Source of the DNA: Leishmania mexicana MHOM/GT/2001/U1103
Taxonomy: Eukaryota > Euglenozoa > Kinetoplastea > Trypanosomatida > Trypanosomatidae
Length of the DNA: 64,000 bases
NCBI RefSeq assembly: GCF_000234665.1
Contig: NC_018338.1
Coordinates: forward strand, 298,501-362,500
Direction: 5' to 3'
Part shown: positions 40,193 to 50,047 of the stretch, piece after piece
Layout of the letters: each line of letters starts with the position of its first letter
Numbering within the stretch: position 1 is the stretch's first letter
The notes under the pieces: model-generated
What the model was told of the DNA's origin: nothing
What the model saw: the letters and a program-made list of their open reading frames with translations, nothing else
Databases searched by the model: none
Made by a program: the position numbers and the translations under genes

Positions 40193-43100
40193 ATGAACGC
40201 CTCTGTGGATGCGGCCGCCTGGCCGATCGGGCAAACTAGTGGGGATCGCAGTAGCAGCAGCAGCGGTTTTCCACTCGCCATCTGCCTGCACCGGTACCTG
40301 CGGTGGATCGGGCAGCTCCACGGCACCATCGACGCCGTCAGCGACGATGCCTACACACTCGACCGTCTTCTTTCCCAAGGGGTGCTTCCGCTCCGTCAGC
40401 GTACTGGCGTCGCACCCACCGCGGCGGAAGCGCGGCTGCGCGCCGCTGTTTGCGCGCTGCTCATCGGAGACACCGCGGCACAGTCGGCGCGCCCGCCGGG
40501 AAACAAGTTGGCGACGTCAGCAGCAGCAACAACCAGGGGCGGGTATAACGCAGCGAGTCTCCGTGGTGCTCCCTTGCCAACACCCATGGTGCACACCGAG
40601 GCTCCTTCCTGCCCGTGTCGCGTCTACTTCGAGCAGCAGCAGCGAGAGGCGGAGATTCGCCGTCTTTCGCTCAGTCGGCAAAGCATCCATGAAGAGGACG
40701 ACGACAAGGAAAGCCAAGCCGGGCAGGCGGCCATCCTCAGCACTGCGAGTGGCAGCAATGACGAGAGCAAGGATTGTGCGGTGCACCTCAGTGCAACTAT
40801 GTCCCATTTACCGGCCAGGTTGAAGGATGCCTCACGCGACGTTGATAGCACCTGCAGCGGTCGCGGGTTGGCAGGTGCGCTACTCGCACACACAGTGACG
40901 CTTGGCTGCAGCGGACGCAATTCCAGTCCTCGTGGAGATGTCGCCGCTTTTGGACGGAAGGTACGCGCCGGCTCGCGCCCGTCAGTCGCGCCGTCCCAGC
41001 CGGTGCCTCTCCTCCTTCCCGTCGCTGCCGCCACGCCCTCTTCCGCCTCTTCGATTGAGATCGGCAGCGATGGACCACAGGCGAATTCTAATGGAGACGC
41101 ACAACGCCGTCAGCGTGGTGGCCGCGAAGGCAGCGACTCCTCTGCTGCTTCATCTTTTCGGTCACTCCCCATACCTGTTGGTGCTGACACCCAAGCGCAC
41201 CGCACTCTCCACCCCATGCTGGCCCACGTCAGGCCCGAAGATGTTCGGCGCTGCTCGCTCTGCAGTGCGCAGGTGCTGCTCGAGAGTGCGTGGCATGCTA
41301 TATATCAGATGAACCTGTTGACGCTGTTGAGCGCTGCCCCCTCCATGGCCGCTCCGCTGCCCCTTCCACCGCCAGATGTCCTGCGCATACACCCGGCTGA
41401 GGCTCTCCTGCTGTTGTACCAGTGCGCCCAACGGTGCTTCGTGTCGGGCATTATCATGGCGACGTCTGTTGGTCTACCAGCGTCCTCGATGAGAGGTAGC
41501 TCATCCTCGGCGCAGGGAGGTGTGAGCGCGCAGCCGCTAAGCGCACTGGATGTGCTGCGCGGTGGCCACGGTGGCGGAGCTGCCACTACCGCTTGCCTTT
41601 CTGAGCAGCAGCAGCGGCATGCCACTGAAGAGGGTGTGCTCGCAGATCTTGCTGGCGGCCTGCTTTCCGTAGTACAAGGCGTCATTGGCACAGCTGTCGA
41701 GCAGCTGTGGCCGCGTGCGACCACAGCTGCACCGGTGAAAAAAGCAGTGGTGAACATCATGGGCGACGTGCTGAGGTTGCGCTTTGAGCTCTTCCACACT
41801 GTCTTTGTGATTCTTACCACCGAGAACGGCAGCCACGCGGCACTGGCGAAGCTGGCAACTGTCTGTGGTGAGCTACTAGCGTGTCTTCAGCGTCTTACAT
41901 TCTGGCACCAGAAGGACCTCGTACCGTCCGAGCCCTCACCACGACCCTTCTCGCTGGCGCAGAGGAGCGACGGTGACACGCACCTCCCTGAGGGCGATGG
42001 ACAGGGGGTGATAGGCAGCAAGGAGGCCGCGGGAGAGGCCACTGATACTGTGGCTCTGGAAAAGCTGCCGTCATCATCAACCTCTGTCGACACCAACCCT
42101 ATCGACGCGGCCCATGAAGCACTCATCCAGGCATTCGCGCTGCTCGACGACCCTCACACCACTGCAGGTGGCGCTGGCGACGCCATCGACGACAAAGCTA
42201 TGACTGTTTTGATGGAGGATATAAGTGTTCTGTGCTGCGTCGCAGCCCTCCTCGGGTCCTTCGCAAGGCTGGTCTGCACGCGCGAAATGGTAGCGAGTGT
42301 AGCGGCCGATACATCTCTGTCCACATCGGAGCCCGCCTTCTCCCCCTTCTCGTGGTTGTCGTCCTCGCCGCTACTACCACTGCATCATCACAGCCTCCTC
42401 CTCGACTGTCATGTCTATCCCTGTCTACAGCGACTACAAAGCTCAATTCGAGGCGACTGTAATGTGCAAGCGCGCCATCTTATCGCCCTGTGGTGGTTGC
42501 TGCGTGCAGAAACCGTGCGGCACTGGGTGTCGGCGGCAACGAGCGGGCCGTCTCACGTGCAGGGCTGCAGCGTCTTGGACACGTCAGAGGAATTGCACTC
42601 GACAGAGGGCGCCGCGTTGCAGGTTTTAGGCGTCAACATCACATTGCACGAGGACCTGAAACGTGAGGCGCAGCCGGCTCAAGAGCAGCAGCGTCAGCAC
42701 TGGTCCCAGTGGCTCAAGGATGCCTCTCGAGCAGCGGTGCGTGCGAGCGACGTAGCAAATGAATTTCTTGGGCTCACCCTCATCCAGACCTGGTCCTCCG
42801 CCGCATCGATGACCGCGCCTCTGCGCTGGCAGTTGCCGGCGTCCTCGACGCCGCCCTTGTCACCGCAGACGCCCGGCGCCTTCCTCCCTTTGCCATGGAT
42901 TCGTCTGTGGCTGTTACTGTGTCCCCCGCTGTTCCGCATCTCGCCCGCCGACGTCGTCGCACTACGCCAAAGAGCTCAGCAGCAGCCGCAGCACAAAGAG
43001 GAGGAGGCGCCGACCACAGCGAACCGCGGCGCGGTGCCGGTCGAAACTAAAAGAAGCGCAGCCGTCGCCACCAACAAGAAGAAGTCGATTCAGGCACGGC

Positions 43101-44176
43101 AAGCTTCGCCAACGAGCACTCACCAGGTCTGCAGCCGCACGCAGCCCAAAGGAGCTCAACGCACCGCCGGCGCACCTACTTCGTTGGGGGTCGCTGACCC
43201 ACGCATAGGCAGCCGCAACCGCGGTGGGAGCGTCACCAACGCCACCGCCGCTCCAAGCGACAATCAGGACAAGGAGACGCAGCTTCAGCGGCGTCTGCAG
43301 CTGAGCAAAGAGCCAGTGTGCTTCTGGCTGCGATGGTCTCTTCTCTTTACACCCTCGTCTCTTGTGCAGCCTCAGTCGATCGGCGCGGACGTGCCAAAGA
43401 AGTCCTCCTCGACATTGCTGTTGTCTGCGCTTGAGTACGTTGTTACACGTTTGCGCTGCCCCACGGCCGCGTGGCTTCAAGGGCCACAGCGCAGTGCAGC
43501 GCCGTCGACGGAGCTTGTCTGCTTGCTCCAGCATGCCTTTCCTCTTTACACCCCTGCGAACGTGGTGACGGCATTAAAGGCCCAAGCGGATCTGTTTCTG
43601 GCGCGCGAGGTGGATCTCCAGCACGGAGTGGGAACTGAAACTCATGCGGCAGCGGCTCCGCTACCCATGCAGGAGTCTCTCGGAGGTCTCGCCTTCGCCC
43701 CTTATTCTTTCGCCGCTGCACTGACAGCTCTGCAGGACGTGGTAAAGCGCTCGATTCACTCACAGGTGGCAGCAGCGACGTACATCCCGCCCCACGAGCA
43801 GAACGTCTCTCGAGGCGCAATTTCTGTATCCCTATCCGCAGCAGATCCTCTTCACTCAAAGTCAAGACAGCTCGTCCCATCACCGCCTTCTATCGAGGAC
43901 CCAAGTTGTAGCGTCGACAGCGCTGCAACCGTCGCTACAGTGACTCCATCAACCCAACGCAGTGGAACTCGCCGATCAACGTTGGTGGCGGCACGTGTCC
44001 TCTCGCGACGTGTCGCTGGCACGAGCGCCAAGTCCCCCGCTACAGACACAGCTACCGGTGAAGGCAATTGTGGTAAAGCTGAAAAGGCCACGAAGTCCGC
44101 GGCTGCGGATGGCATGAAGCCCGGGGCAGCTGACTCCGCGACCGCGGAAAGCGCACAACGGACGTTTGCTATCTGA
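40193..44176 (+). CDS. Large hypothetical protein, 1327 residues
   Basis: The ATG at 40193 (MNASVDAAAW) is the first in frame after the predicted acceptor. The N-terminal block FPLAICLHRYLRWIGQLHGT (about 25-44) and several helical Leu/Ala-rich blocks look structured, e.g. RRCSLCSAQVLLESAWHAIY near 350-380, GLLSVVQGVIGTAVEQLWPR near 490-510 and VNIMGDVLRLRFELFHTVFV near 520-540. They alternate with Ser/Ala/Gly-rich inserts. Late blocks include PVCFWLRWSLLFTPSSL (about 1042-1060), SALEYVVTRLRCPTAAWLQG (about 1078-1097) and LVCLLQHAFPLYTPANVVTA. The last 100 residues are Ala/Ser/Lys-rich and probably disordered. There is no signal peptide or clear membrane span. The pattern suggests an alpha-helical scaffold protein, but I do not recognise a family and assign no function. 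Confidence 0.8.
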   Translation: MNASVDAAAWPIGQTSGDRSSSSSGFPLAICLHRYLRWIGQLHGTIDAVSDDAYTLDRLLSQGVLPLRQRTGVAPTAAEARLRAAVCALLIGDTAAQSARPPGNKLATSAAATTRGGYNAASLRGAPLPTPMVHTEAPSCPCRVYFEQQQREAEIRRLSLSRQSIHEEDDDKESQAGQAAILSTASGSNDESKDCAVHLSATMSHLPARLKDASRDVDSTCSGRGLAGALLAHTVTLGCSGRNSSPRGDVAAFGRKVRAGSRPSVAPSQPVPLLLPVAAATPSSASSIEIGSDGPQANSNGDAQRRQRGGREGSDSSAASSFRSLPIPVGADTQAHRTLHPMLAHVRPEDVRRCSLCSAQVLLESAWHAIYQMNLLTLLSAAPSMAAPLPLPPPDVLRIHPAEALLLLYQCAQRCFVSGIIMATSVGLPASSMRGSSSSAQGGVSAQPLSALDVLRGGHGGGAATTACLSEQQQRHATEEGVLADLAGGLLSVVQGVIGTAVEQLWPRATTAAPVKKAVVNIMGDVLRLRFELFHTVFVILTTENGSHAALAKLATVCGELLACLQRLTFWHQKDLVPSEPSPRPFSLAQRSDGDTHLPEGDGQGVIGSKEAAGEATDTVALEKLPSSSTSVDTNPIDAAHEALIQAFALLDDPHTTAGGAGDAIDDKAMTVLMEDISVLCCVAALLGSFARLVCTREMVASVAADTSLSTSEPAFSPFSWLSSSPLLPLHHHSLLLDCHVYPCLQRLQSSIRGDCNVQARHLIALWWLLRAETVRHWVSAATSGPSHVQGCSVLDTSEELHSTEGAALQVLGVNITLHEDLKREAQPAQEQQRQHWSQWLKDASRAAVRASDVANEFLGLTLIQTWSSAASMTAPLRWQLPASSTPPLSPQTPGAFLPLPWIRLWLLLCPPLFRISPADVVALRQRAQQQPQHKEEEAPTTANRGAVPVETKRSAAVATNKKKSIQARQASPTSTHQVCSRTQPKGAQRTAGAPTSLGVADPRIGSRNRGGSVTNATAAPSDNQDKETQLQRRLQLSKEPVCFWLRWSLLFTPSSLVQPQSIGADVPKKSSSTLLLSALEYVVTRLRCPTAAWLQGPQRSAAPSTELVCLLQHAFPLYTPANVVTALKAQADLFLAREVDLQHGVGTETHAAAAPLPMQESLGGLAFAPYSFAAALTALQDVVKRSIHSQVAAATYIPPHEQNVSRGAISVSLSAADPLHSKSRQLVPSPPSIEDPSCSVDSAATVATVTPSTQRSGTRRSTLVAARVLSRRVAGTSAKSPATDTATGEGNCGKAEKATKSAAADGMKPGAADSATAESAQRTFAI

Positions 44177-45855
44177 TCTTTGCTACACAGCGCCCCCCCC
44201 CCTCCCCCTCCACCGCCGTGCCGGATGAAGGGCACTGGATGAAAAGGCGGGCGAACGCAAGCTTCGCCTTCTTGTTTGGTGTCTGCTTTCCTTCTTGTAG
44301 TTTGTGCACAGCTGCCTGTGACGTGATCACACTGAACGTTGCGTGCGCGACAAGCCGTGGCGTGAGCAGGAGGACATCAGTTGCTTGTTCCTTTTTTTCC
44401 TGTGACGTGGCAGCACTGAGCGGGAACGATCGCCCCATTGTGCGCCGTCTGTTCATGCGCGACACTGTTTTCTTGTTGGGGGAGGGGAGGGGGGGTAGTC
44501 GCGGGCGACGCTGCCCTGGAGAAAAGAGAACACAAAAAGTGGTCAGGCACATGGACTCATTGCTAGTGCACCTCAAAGGGCGCAGCACTATGTTCACTTG
44601 GTCGTACTCCGCTGCTTTTGACTGCCGCCTCCTGGACTAGCAGCTCCACTAAGTCCTCATCCACCCCCCTTCATCATCTCTCCCACCTCCACCACCACCA
44701 CCACCCCTCCCCTGTGTGTGTATATTTAGCTGTTCTAGTGGCCGCTGTGCTGCAGGGAATCAGCTCTACTGGAAAGGAAAGGCTACCTTGCAACGGGTGG
44801 CGCGTGGGCAGAGCAGCAGCGCAACTATTGCACATGCGCAGAAAGTAAAGCCCCCCTCGTGTGCTCATTTATGTATCTACGCTTATTTTGCTTCCGTCGC
44901 TCTCGGACGCGTCCACTTTGGGCACTCCCTCTTTCCTCTGATGTGCAGAGCACATGCACGCAGCGTCCTTCCACCACCCCTTCGCGACTGATTGTACTCC
45001 TCCAGGCTCTCATTCCCACAACCTCCCTTTACCCTGCGCTACCTCTCACGTCCTTTGTGTGGGGGAGGGGGTGCTTGCGTGTTTGAGGGCGTGCAACAAC
45101 GGTGAGCAAGGGAGGGATGATTGGAAACGACAGTATGACGATGAGAAGAGAATCAACGCACTCGCCGCGCTGCCAAAGGCATACCTCGCCAGCAATGTAT
45201 CCTCTTGCTACCCCACCCCCACACCCCCACTTCGCTTCCCTGCTCCTTACCGATCGAGGGTTGGGGTCGTTGTAAAAGCGCTTCACCTCCCCACCTCCCC
45301 CGCCCGCCTTCTTGCGTGCCCACAACGACAGGGAATCCCCTTTTGGGGTGACTGGAAAAGAAACGAGGGCAGGGAGGAGGGGGATACGCGAGTCTACCCA
45401 CTCGTGGGTGGGGGGAGGGTAGACGTACCCGAGGATGCCTTAAAAACAACAGCATTCGCGCAGAGCGCTTTGGAAGTGCGAGGCGGTATCGAGAGCGCGA
45501 GCAGAGGGATACCAAGTCGTCATGCGCCTCCGCGGATATCGGAAACTCGCCCGTTAGGCCGATTTGGTAGCGCGTATCGGAATGCATTGTGATTATCGTT
45601 CGACATCACTCTCCCCCCCCCTCTCTTGTTGTACAGTGGCGCAGTTCACCCCTGCTGCTCGCCATTGTCACGCACACGTCCAACACATACGTACCCACAA
45701 GCACAGGCATCTTCCGCACCCGCCACAGCCCCCGTTTAGTAAGAGCCGCGCCGGAATACCGGGAAAGGGAGAGGGAGTGTCGCCCACTCGTTTTCCTTAC
45801 CCCTTCCATTTGTTTCTTTCATTCACCCTCGCTGAGTCTCTATTTTGAAGGAACC
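44177..45855. other. 1.7 kb intergenic region
   Basis: No supported gene. G-rich and C-rich low-complexity runs (44190-44215, 44478-44495, 45405-45425) and pyrimidine tracts near 45605-45640 and 45783-45843. A 212-codon frame (44954-45592) is judged compositional. Confidence 0.55.
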
Positions 45856-46581
45856 ATGCACACGGTGAGCCGTGTATGGGCTGTTGCCGCGGCTGGTCCC
45901 GCCGTTAGCGCTCGCCCGGTGTGGCAAGCGTTACGACAGCCACGCCACAGTTTTCAGGGGGGTTTGAGTTCCGCCTCTTTAGCGTCCTCCTCGCCACTGC
46001 TGCGCCTGCCCACTTCACAAACGATGGCCGCAGCTGTCTTTCCGTGTGTGAAACGCTCCCCGCACTTTCTCGCGATGGCGGTACGTCAACACGCCACGGC
46101 GACTGGTGAGGCCGCAGCATCCGCCACCAGCGCATCGGCATCCTCGCCTGGTATCTCTTCTTCATGTGGCGACCTCGGCGGCGACGATGGCATACGTATT
46201 GACCCACGTCGCCTCCCGAGCACCATCCCTGGCATCACGCAGGAGGAGCTAGCGGCGCGTATCGTGCAATACCACTCACAGCAGTCAAAGCTGGCGCAAG
46301 AAATGTCGAGCAAAGCGCTAGCGCATGATGTGGAACTCATGCGTCGGTCGCTGTCACCAAGCTCCTTTGCCGAGTACATGGCGCGTCTGGAGAAGGAGCA
46401 GCAGGCGGCGTTGAAAGAGGAAGCGAAGATGGCTGCTATGTCTCCAGTTGAGTTGCACCAGTACCGGCAGAGGAAGCGCCGGCAGGCGGTCCGGTACGAG
46501 TGGTACAAGACCCTTTTGGTGCTTGTCGCGATAGCTGGCAGCATCACCTTCCTCTTCTCTTTGTTTATCTTCTTCAAGTAA
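45856..46581 (+). CDS. Small, probably mitochondrial, tail-anchored hypothetical protein
   Basis: A 241-residue protein from the ATG at 45856, which follows a pyrimidine tract. The N-terminal ~85 residues contain Arg, Ser and Ala with almost no acidic residues, fitting a mitochondrial presequence. A central helical, charged region (about 110-215) includes IPGITQEELAARIVQYHSQQ and ELMRRSLSPSSFAEYMARLE, then a Lys/Arg cluster (RQRKRRQAVRYEWY). A single hydrophobic segment forms the C-terminus (about 216-241, ending LFIFFK). This organisation suggests a mitochondrial inner-membrane protein with one C-terminal span. I do not recognise the family. Confidence 0.78.
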   Translation: MHTVSRVWAVAAAGPAVSARPVWQALRQPRHSFQGGLSSASLASSSPLLRLPTSQTMAAAVFPCVKRSPHFLAMAVRQHATATGEAAASATSASASSPGISSSCGDLGGDDGIRIDPRRLPSTIPGITQEELAARIVQYHSQQSKLAQEMSSKALAHDVELMRRSLSPSSFAEYMARLEKEQQAALKEEAKMAAMSPVELHQYRQRKRRQAVRYEWYKTLLVLVAIAGSITFLFSLFIFFK

Positions 46582-47677
46582 TCGCATGCATTGTGACGAG
46601 TGGCTGCGCGCCGTGGGCTCCGCTTTATGGTCTTGGCCGTGTTACAGCCGCGCATTTGACTGTTCATGGTAACTTCTTGACCACGTCGGCTCACACATTC
46701 CCTCTTCTGTTGGAAGGCATCTGCAGCGGTAGTTGTCGTGGTGGTCGGATGGGTGGGTGGGGGAGGGGAAAGGAGCGGGTGCATCGCAGTCTTCTGGAAT
46801 GCTGTTCGCTGCGTGAGGCGCGTGTTCTGTCCCATGCACCCGCGGCCTCTTACATCGTATGTTTTTCTCGTGCGTTATTGTGGTTGTCTTGCTTGGTGGT
46901 CTTTGTGCTCACAGGAAACAGTCGACGCACACACGCGCGCATACATATATCTCTATATATCGATATATAGAGATATATGTAGATATGGGTGTGTAAGTGC
47001 ACACACACATATATATATATAGGCAACCTTACACAGAGAGAGAACGGCTCACACAAAAGGGGGGAAACGGGAGCACAGCGAACGGATGCGTTCGCCTTTC
47101 CTCCTCCTCCTCGCTGTACGCGCAAATGGGCACCGACTGCAGTGGAATGGAGAAGGCGGAGAGAGGGGAGGAGATAACGAGGGGAGAGGATCGCCACGGG
47201 CGCACGGTTCGGGTGTTATCATGCGGTGCTGCTTCTCCCTCCTCTCTCCATGTGATGGGGCAGCCAATGGCGGCACTCCCACCATCGCAGTCGCTGCCAG
47301 CCCCTCCCTCTTCTTTGTTGCTGCGGAGACCTGGCCGCAGCTGCGTACATCAGCACACCTCTACACACACGCATGCACTTAGGTACGAGCCCGCACTGCT
47401 TCCTGCTTTCTTGTATGGGTCAGCGTCGTGGTGTGTGGGTGTGTGGATGGAGACCCGCCTGTCCCCAACCCCCTGCCCCCGACTTCCCTCTCCAATGTGC
47501 TCCTTTTCTCCACACCTCTTTGTTGCTTTGGACAAGAAACGCCACGTGGGCGGACGCGGGTAGAGCAGCCTTCTCCCGCCCTCACCCCTCCCCCTCCCTA
47601 GTCGCAACTCAGGTTGGGTTTATCTTTCGTATTAGCCCTTTCTGCCGCAGCTCGCGCGGCGTGGAGGAGTCGGCAAG
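46582..47677. other. 1.1 kb intergenic region with long AT palindrome
   Basis: No gene seen. It contains a perfect 40-bp palindrome at 46942-46981, a short (TA)n at 47009-47021, and pyrimidine-rich sequence (47095-47115, 47455-47520, 47575-47640) before the next gene. Confidence 0.6.
46942..46981. repeat. Perfect 40-bp AT-rich palindrome
   Basis: Left half TACATATATCTCTATATATC is followed immediately by its exact reverse complement with no spacer. Pairing fails one base outside (A at 46941 against G at 46982). It could form a cruciform in DNA or a 20-bp hairpin in RNA. Confidence 0.95.
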
Positions 47678-48385
47678 ATGCTTGCCACGGCGCGGCCTTG
47701 GTCAGGTGTCACTGTAGGTGAGCTGGCGAGCAGCAGCACTGGTAGTGTGTGTCACTTGCAGTCGTACCTGTGTGCGCGACCCTCCAGCATGACCTGTATC
47801 GCGAGCGCGGGTGCTGGTGCTGTCGTTGCATGCTCGTCCGCCAGCAGCGTCGGTGGTATGCGACCCACCCAACTCCTGCGTCGACCGCAGACGATAAAGC
47901 CGAACCCGAATGAAGCCACCAGCGGCCAGTTTGAGAGGAGTTTCGAGAAGTTGACGGACAAGATCGAGTCGCGCCTTCCGTTCCGTCAGCACCACGTGCT
48001 GCATGGCAACATCTACGAGCACCCGTATGGCGAGCGGAGTGAACATGACATGTGGGTGGAGGCGCAGGAAGATCTGCATGGACGCGAGAAGGAGAAGCCG
48101 GCGGCACGGCAGGCACGCAGCTACTTCTCCGACGAAGACCTTTCTCCAGAAGCGCTGCACGTCCGCTCGCCACAGCTGAAGGTGGCACAGAACCTTCAGA
48201 GGCAGGCGTACGACAAGAAGATTCTGAAAACGACGGCGGAGCCGGCTGCCTACTACTACCCGGTGGTGACCTTGGAGGAGAAGCGGCGCTACCGTTGGAA
48301 GCTGATTGCTGGATGGAGCGCCGCTGGCGTGATGACGCTCACAGGTCTGCGGCACCTGTGCGAGTACATGCGCACGGCTGGTTAG
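47678..48385 (+). CDS. Small hypothetical protein with C-terminal membrane span
   Basis: A 235-residue protein from the ATG at 47678. The first ~60 residues are Ser/Ala-rich with few charges and end in a basic MRPTQLLRRPQTIKPNPNE stretch. The middle is charged and probably soluble, with FERSFEKLTDKIESRLPFRQ (about 86-105) and Tyr/His-rich HGNIYEHPYGERSEHDMWVE. A YYYPVVTLEEKRRYRWK segment precedes a single hydrophobic helix (about 209-225), then a short tail. The layout (presequence-like start, one span next to the C-terminus) is typical of small mitochondrial inner-membrane complex subunits, which is my best guess. No family recognised. Confidence 0.8.
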   Translation: MLATARPWSGVTVGELASSSTGSVCHLQSYLCARPSSMTCIASAGAGAVVACSSASSVGGMRPTQLLRRPQTIKPNPNEATSGQFERSFEKLTDKIESRLPFRQHHVLHGNIYEHPYGERSEHDMWVEAQEDLHGREKEKPAARQARSYFSDEDLSPEALHVRSPQLKVAQNLQRQAYDKKILKTTAEPAAYYYPVVTLEEKRRYRWKLIAGWSAAGVMTLTGLRHLCEYMRTAG

Positions 48386-50047
48386 CTCTGCTGCAGTCGT
48401 TTGCTTCGAAAACGCTGCTGTGTGTTGGCGCGTGTGCACACGTGTACCACCCCTGCCGCGTTTCCATCGAGCGGGCAACGAGACATGTAGATCACGTACA
48501 CGTTCGTGTCTCCACCCCTCCCCCTTCCTACGGATGAGCCCGACAAAGCAACGCCAATGGCGAAGAACCCCCTCCCCTCCTCTCCCTGCTCGCGTTCACT
48601 CTCCTCTACTTGTGTTGCGCATTCAATGCAATGTGGGCCGCCCAAGTTGAAGAAGGCCCGGCAGTAACGGTGACATTGTCGTTCCTGAGGTGTCCTTTGG
48701 TCGTGTTCCTGTATGGGGGTGTGGGTGTGTGTATGTGTGCCTGAAGGAAATGATCGACGGAAAATGGTGACTGTTATTGGCTGCACGAACGCGTCGACAT
48801 GACTTGTCGTTTTCTTTCTTCGCCATCGTCTCTACGCTCCGTCGCGGCGGCGACCGTCCTGCTGACTTCACCGCCCTTGTCATGTCGCCCCCAAGTCCCT
48901 CGACCTCCATCTCTCTCTCTCTCTCTCAATCCACTTTTCTTTTTTTCCGTTTGCTGTCGCTATTCGTTCTCCTCCTCTTCGCTAAACCCACACGCACGCA
49001 CCCGCAACCACGGTTGGTGTCAACACCACCCCTTCGCCGCCGCCACCCCCCTCCCCACTGTCCTCACCCGTCCGACTATACTTGTGTGTTTGTTGTTGGC
49101 CGTTTTTGTGCGCCGCCTCATCCCACTCCCGCCCATACGCTCAATACAACACGATACCGCCATCGGCCCGAACAACAAAACCTTCTCTCTAACACGACAC
49201 CAAAACTGTTTGCTGCGCGCGCACGCACACGTCCACGAAGTAGTCGTCTTATTCGGCGCCTCTCCGCACCAACCCAACTCCACACAAATATACCCTTCGC
49301 TCACTCTCTCCCTTCGCACCCAATCTCTCGTTGGCTCCTCACCCACACACACATACAGGCACTCACGCCCGCCACGCTCCTCTGCTGTGCTGCACGCCCC
49401 ACTTTTCCCCTTCCTTTTTTTCTTTCTCCTGTCTACTCGCCCCCTCTATCTCTGCCCCTCACAGAAACGTTTCACCAGCCATAGAGATAGACAACCGCAT
49501 CATCCCCACCACATACTAGGTAGCCACATTGGTACCCCCCCCCGCCACGCAACACCGCGAACGCGCGCAGGCGCACACAGCAGAACAGGGGCGAGAGACA
49601 CACACAAAAGGAAAAACAAAAAATAGAAGCGCCGTCGCCACGCAGCGTACGAGCCGGAAGGCACGCACACACACACACACACACGCACGCACACGCCTGC
49701 ACATGCTTTGTTTACATACATAAGATAGCAAGGCACGATTCGAGAAGAAAGCGCACTCACACGTGTAGCAGTCACTTGCGAGGTAAGCCTTCTGCTCATA
49801 CAACACATACACACACACATACACACTTGTGCATCGAAGAAATCTTGATCGTTTCTCTTTTTTGTTGGTGTTGGTCTGTTTGTGTGCGTGTGCGTCTTGC
49901 GTTGTTTCGTGTGCAGCGAAAGGAGGATAAATTCCCAGAGTCGTCGAATACGGACGTCTCTCTCTACGTATATATACACATATATATATATCCACTACCA
50001 CTGCACCCACACAAAAGAACGGCATACAACCTGAAGTGAAGAGAAAC
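48386..50047. other. 1.7 kb pyrimidine-rich intergenic region before the PSP1 gene
   Basis: No gene is supported. From about 48800 to 49470 the + strand is strongly C/T-rich, which keeps frames open by chance (up to 275 codons at 48799-49626). (CA)n at about 49663-49695 and TATA-rich sequence at 49968-49992. The likely acceptor for the PSP1 gene is the AG at 49915-49916 after a T-rich tract. Confidence 0.6.
49848..49916 (+). promoter_or_regulatory. Predicted spliced-leader acceptor for the PSP1-domain gene
   Basis: A T-rich tract with many TTTG/TGTT units ends in GTGTGCAG (AG 49915-49916), 132 nt before the ATG. An alternative AG at 49463-49464 follows a longer C-rich tract and would give a 5'UTR of about 580 nt. 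Confidence 0.4.

Noticed and set aside
44954..45592. 212-codon open frame in the 44-46 kb intergenic region
   Set aside because: Composition follows local simple sequence, no ordered blocks, and it ends just before the acceptor region of the real gene at 45856.
48777..49626. Two long overlapping open frames (235 and 275 codons) upstream of the PSP1 gene
   Set aside because: Both lie in a strongly C/T-rich tract where stop codons are rare in all + frames. Translations are Ser/Leu/Pro/Thr runs without ordered segments. Treated as leader/intergenic sequence.
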